From: Diploptera punctata
Lineage: Eukaryota; Arthropoda; Insecta; Blattodea; Blaberidae
Assembly: GCA_030220185.1 (NCBI GenBank)
Contig: JASPKZ010003433.1
Span: 1 to 64,000 of the forward strand
Length of the DNA: 64,000 nucleotides
Direction: 5' to 3'
Shown here: positions 61,335 through 64,000 of the stretch, one piece after another
Layout of the letters: the number at the start of each line of letters is the position of its first letter
Numbering within the stretch: the stretch's first letter is position 1
The notes under the pieces: model-generated
What the model saw: only the letters and a program-made list of their open reading frames with translations
Databases searched by the model: none
Told to the model about the DNA's origin: nothing
Position numbers and translations under genes: made by a program

Positions 61335-61615
61335 AGGAATTAAAAGTGAGGTAAGAATAAAATGAATTGTGAATTCTTCTTACCTCATACTTCTATGTTT
61401 TTTTTAAACACAGCACCCTCAGTTTGGATATTACCAGCAAAAGAAAAAATGAACAGCCGTGAAAACAGCTGATGATGGTGATGATGGTCGCTGATACTGC
61501 GCTACTGTGTTTAAAAAAACATAGAAGTATGGGGTAAGGAGAATTCACGATTCATTTTATTCTTATCAATAAAACCTCATAATGTTAAAAATTCCCAAAT
61601 TTATTATATTAAAAG
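61335..61615. mobile_element. PLE palindrome, GGTCGCTGATACTGCG subfamily
   Basis: Arms CTTACCTCATACTTCTATG and CATAGAAGTATGGGGTAAG, end block AAACCTCATAATGTTAAAAA at the right. CTGATGA present, but GATAC replaces GAAAC and stem II is disrupted. Confidence 0.7.
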
Positions 61616-63486
61616 TGAAGTATTGAAGAAGATTTGAGATGTTTCTGAAACAAATTCATAAAACATATAATTTTATTTCATGTTATGTTGAATTTAATTA
61701 TATTTAGTATCTATTTTTAATGTGAACCCCATATATTCAACAGTCGTAAAAAAATTGCTAAAATATACTCAAGAATTAATGGAATCATCTGTAAAACAAT
61801 TAAATAAATCTGTAACATATCCATATAAACTGACCTTCTTCCAGTGGCATCTCATGGAATCAGATAATGGTAGTTACACTTAGAAACAAAATATAATCTA
61901 TTAGAATCTTTATTAATAATATTTTACATTTTCAAATATATGTGTTCTGGTTTACTTGTTCATATGCAAAGCAGTTGTTCTCCTTTACTTTCTGTCCAAT
62001 TATTGAGCTATATTTGTAGTACACAATAAGGCAAAATTAAAAACATTTTGTATATGTTGTTTTGAAGTTTAATGATTTTTTTTTATTTTCAGATTTAAAA
62101 TTGTTCACTCTAGCATGTATCCACAGATTTTTCTCTAGTAAAGAAAATGCAAAGGAAACAATATATGTATTTGTCACCTCAAAACCACAAAGCCAACTAT
62201 AATTTTGATGCCAGTACATTTTCCTCCTGAAAATTTGTGTGAATTGTCTGTCTTTTACTTTGAACTATCTGTTTTACATTCAGATCTGGCGTGGATCTTT
62301 CTAGGGTTTTTATTTCTAATATCTCTTTTAAGAAAAGTATTGAAAACTGCTTAGATTGTAGAACAGTTACTGTATTCAATATTTTAAAATTTTAGAGAAA
62401 GCAGTAATACACTACACTAGTCTCAACATTCCAATATTTGCAGGAACACTGCATTGTAGGTTGCTGCTTTAAACCAGGTTTTACAAAGTTTAGGAGGAGA
62501 TACACCTGCGTAAAAAAACCAACAAAGATTCGTTTTGTCCAAGTTTCAGGAGATTTGCAACATTCGTGCCCTATGATTTGTAACAAGTCCATTTCATAGC
62601 TTGCTCTATGTTGGAAATAACATGTTAACAAACATCATATTTAAGATGTTAATAGCTTGTTCAGATTAAATTATAACTTTTTTGAAATATGTAAAGAATA
62701 TGAAGTTATTTGAAATCTGGTGGTTGCATAAATCTGTAACACTCTGTAAAAACCGTCTCTTCCTTCTACAACTCTGCTGAGCAAAACATTGCTTCCACCT
62801 ACTTGTGTTTTGCTCCTTAGTTTTATCTTTAACCGAACTGATATTTCTTCCTTTTCTAGTACCAGATCCCTCTTTTTACTTTTCTGTCCAGTCTCCCTTG
62901 CCTGACCTCTTGTTTTCTTCGACCCTGTTGGTATTAGAGTATTCGAGGCCAAAGGGTTCATTTCTGTCTTTCCTATATCTCTTTCTTTTAACCTTGTGGA
63001 CACTCATCTTGAAGGCCCACATAAGCTGCATGTTCAAATGCAGACCCATTGCAACTTATAGCATAAGTATACAATGGATTCGTGTCATCAGCTGCGGCTG
63101 GATACATGTAATGAAGAAGAAGAATTCTACAACTCTTCAAAAAAATAAACTAAAATCTTCATTCTGCTTAAACCTCATTTTTGGATTCTGGCAGCTGGAA
63201 TATAATATAAACATTGTCCATTATGTCCTTTTCATACAGATGAAGAAATTCTTAGTGGAAACATTTTATCAGTAAGTAGCTGGATACATTTAAGTAGATA
63301 CATGTTAATATTGCAGTTATTAGAACTATTTCAGGTTAAAATGCTACTAAAAGTAATATAATATCCTAAATATGTAACAAAAATGAATCTTTGCATAAAC
63401 TCATAATCACATATATATTCTGCCATTTCCAATATTAATTGCAACAATGAAGGTTGGTTCAGTCAATACAGAAAAGCACTGCCAAG
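61616..63486. other. no recognised feature
   Basis: 1.9 kb without a repeat or exon that I can support. The open frames at 62671-63003 (minus) and 62805-63275 (plus) overlap each other, have biased composition and no domain; I do not call them. Confidence 0.4.
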
Positions 63487-63604
63487 TAAATTCATAACTT
63501 ATTAAATTAATATTAAGAAGCTAAAGCTGTTACTATGATTGAAATAAGTAAATTAATGTACACAACTAAATTATTGTAATCAAATGGTAAAGAGAAAAAT
63601 TTAT

Positions 63605-63677
63605 GCCTGAACCGGGAATCGAACCCCGAACCTTCAGCTTTCCATGCTGATGCTCTATCCATTGAGCTAATTCAGGC
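63605..63677 (-). tRNA. tRNA-like core, left arm
   Basis: Minus strand: GCCTGAA acceptor pairing with TTCAGGC, GCTC/GAGC D arm, TCAGC/GCTGA anticodon stem with loop ATGGAAA (anticodon GGA), T arm GGGGTTCGATTCCC. The fold is good, but a GGA (Ser) tRNA should have a long variable arm, absent here. Probably an element-borne tRNA relic. Confidence 0.45.
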
Positions 63678-63751
63678 TTCCTTCCCATCCAAGCATAAAT
63701 CCTTCCTTTACCTTACTCTCTTGATCCCACATTCAAATGCAATGGAAGGAA

Positions 63752-63824
63752 GCCTGAATTAGCTCAATGGATAGAGCATCAGCACGGAAAGCTGAAGGTT
63801 CGGGGTTCGATTCCCAGTTCAGGC
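63752..63824 (+). tRNA. tRNA-like core, right arm
   Basis: Mirror of 63605-63677 with a C at position 33 (loop ACGGAAA) and a T-arm change, so less intact than the left. Confidence 0.4.
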
Positions 63825-63868
63825 ATACATTTTTCTCATTACCATTTGATTACAATAAATTCATAACT

Positions 63869-64000
63869 CATATTTGAAGAGAAAAATTATACGCTCAGAC
63901 CGGGACTTGAACCCGGGACCCTTGGTTTTCTAGTCCAAATGCTCTACCATCTGAGCTACCTGAGCAAGTACCGATCTAAATGCAAATTTTTCTCTATATA
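63869..64000 (-). mobile_element. tRNA-like unit, cut by window end
   Basis: CATATTTGAAGAGAAAAATTATACGCTCAGACC (in two parts) through GCAAATTTTTCTCTATATA: the 29313 unit again, nearly identical, continuing beyond the window. Confidence 0.75.

Larger units (their letters stand above)
63500..63855. mobile_element. tRNA-like palindrome, TSD TAAATTCATAACT
   Basis: Perfect 13-bp duplication at 63487-63499 and 63856-63868. Arms of about 130 bp (ATTGTAATCAAATGGTAAAG and inverse) each contain a tRNA-like core, meeting near 63710. Left of the palindrome the element has an extra 75 bp. Confidence 0.8.

Noticed and set aside
62671..63275. Overlapping open frames of 110 (minus) and 156 (plus) codons
   Set aside because: They overlap antisense, have biased composition and no domain or splice context; likely chance.

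Overview
The window is part of an insect genome: AT-rich, intron-dominated and packed with transposable elements. The only host gene I can support is longitudinals lacking (lola). Eight alternative 3'-terminal exons of this BTB/zinc-finger gene lie on the + strand at about 2.6, 21.4, 31.1, 38.7, 48.3, 52.6, 56.9 and 60.2 kb. Each has its own 3' splice site, enters in the same reading phase, encodes a short linker plus a Lola-type zinc-finger pair (an atypical C2HC finger, then a C2H2 or C2HC finger) and ends in its own stop codon. The constant BTB exons are not here and should lie 5' of base 1. Exons 1-4 carry an ECGKEP inter-finger linker and exons 5-8 carry ECGQEP. The kb-sized introns and the repeat types suggest a hemimetabolous insect, but I cannot fix the order.

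Almost everything between the exons is mobile DNA. The dominant class is a swarm of about 30 short elements derived from the 3' end of a Penelope-like retroelement (PLE). They carry remains of a GIY-YIG endonuclease, most are inverted (palindromic) copies with ATGAGGTGAG-type ends facing outward, and most are flanked by 9-13 bp target-site duplications (TSDs). Just inside the ends, usually in both arms, lie hammerhead-ribozyme motifs: CTGANGA, a stem II that covaries between subfamilies, GAAA, and a tiny, often self-complementary stem III ending in UH. A second subfamily ends in GTTGAGGA, and others differ again.

A second unusual class consists of tRNA-like units of about 260-304 bp, each a tRNA-like core inside an AAGAGAAAAAT/ATTTTTCTCTT inverted repeat. 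They occur as tandem and inverted partial copies (8.5-9.1, 29.3-29.9, 47.5-48.0, 51.8-52.2, 63.5-64.0 kb), and two of these loci have 11-13 bp TSDs.

The rest comprises three tRNA-derived SINE families called B, C and D here; several LINE families, including a fresh 5'-truncated RTE-like copy at 44.5-45.7 kb with an open reverse-transcriptase frame; a mariner-like relic; TTAA-flanked piggyBac-like elements; a MITE family; and a fragment of the 3' end of 28S rRNA fused directly to a SINE at 19.46 kb. Layout: 0-21 kb lola exon 1 and dense PLE or tRNA-unit insertions; 21-31 kb exon 2, SINEs and LINE scraps; 31-38 kb exon 3 and TTAA elements; 38-48 kb exon 4 and the RTE copy; 48-61 kb exons 5-8 interleaved with PLE elements; 61-64 kb mostly featureless, then tRNA-like units.
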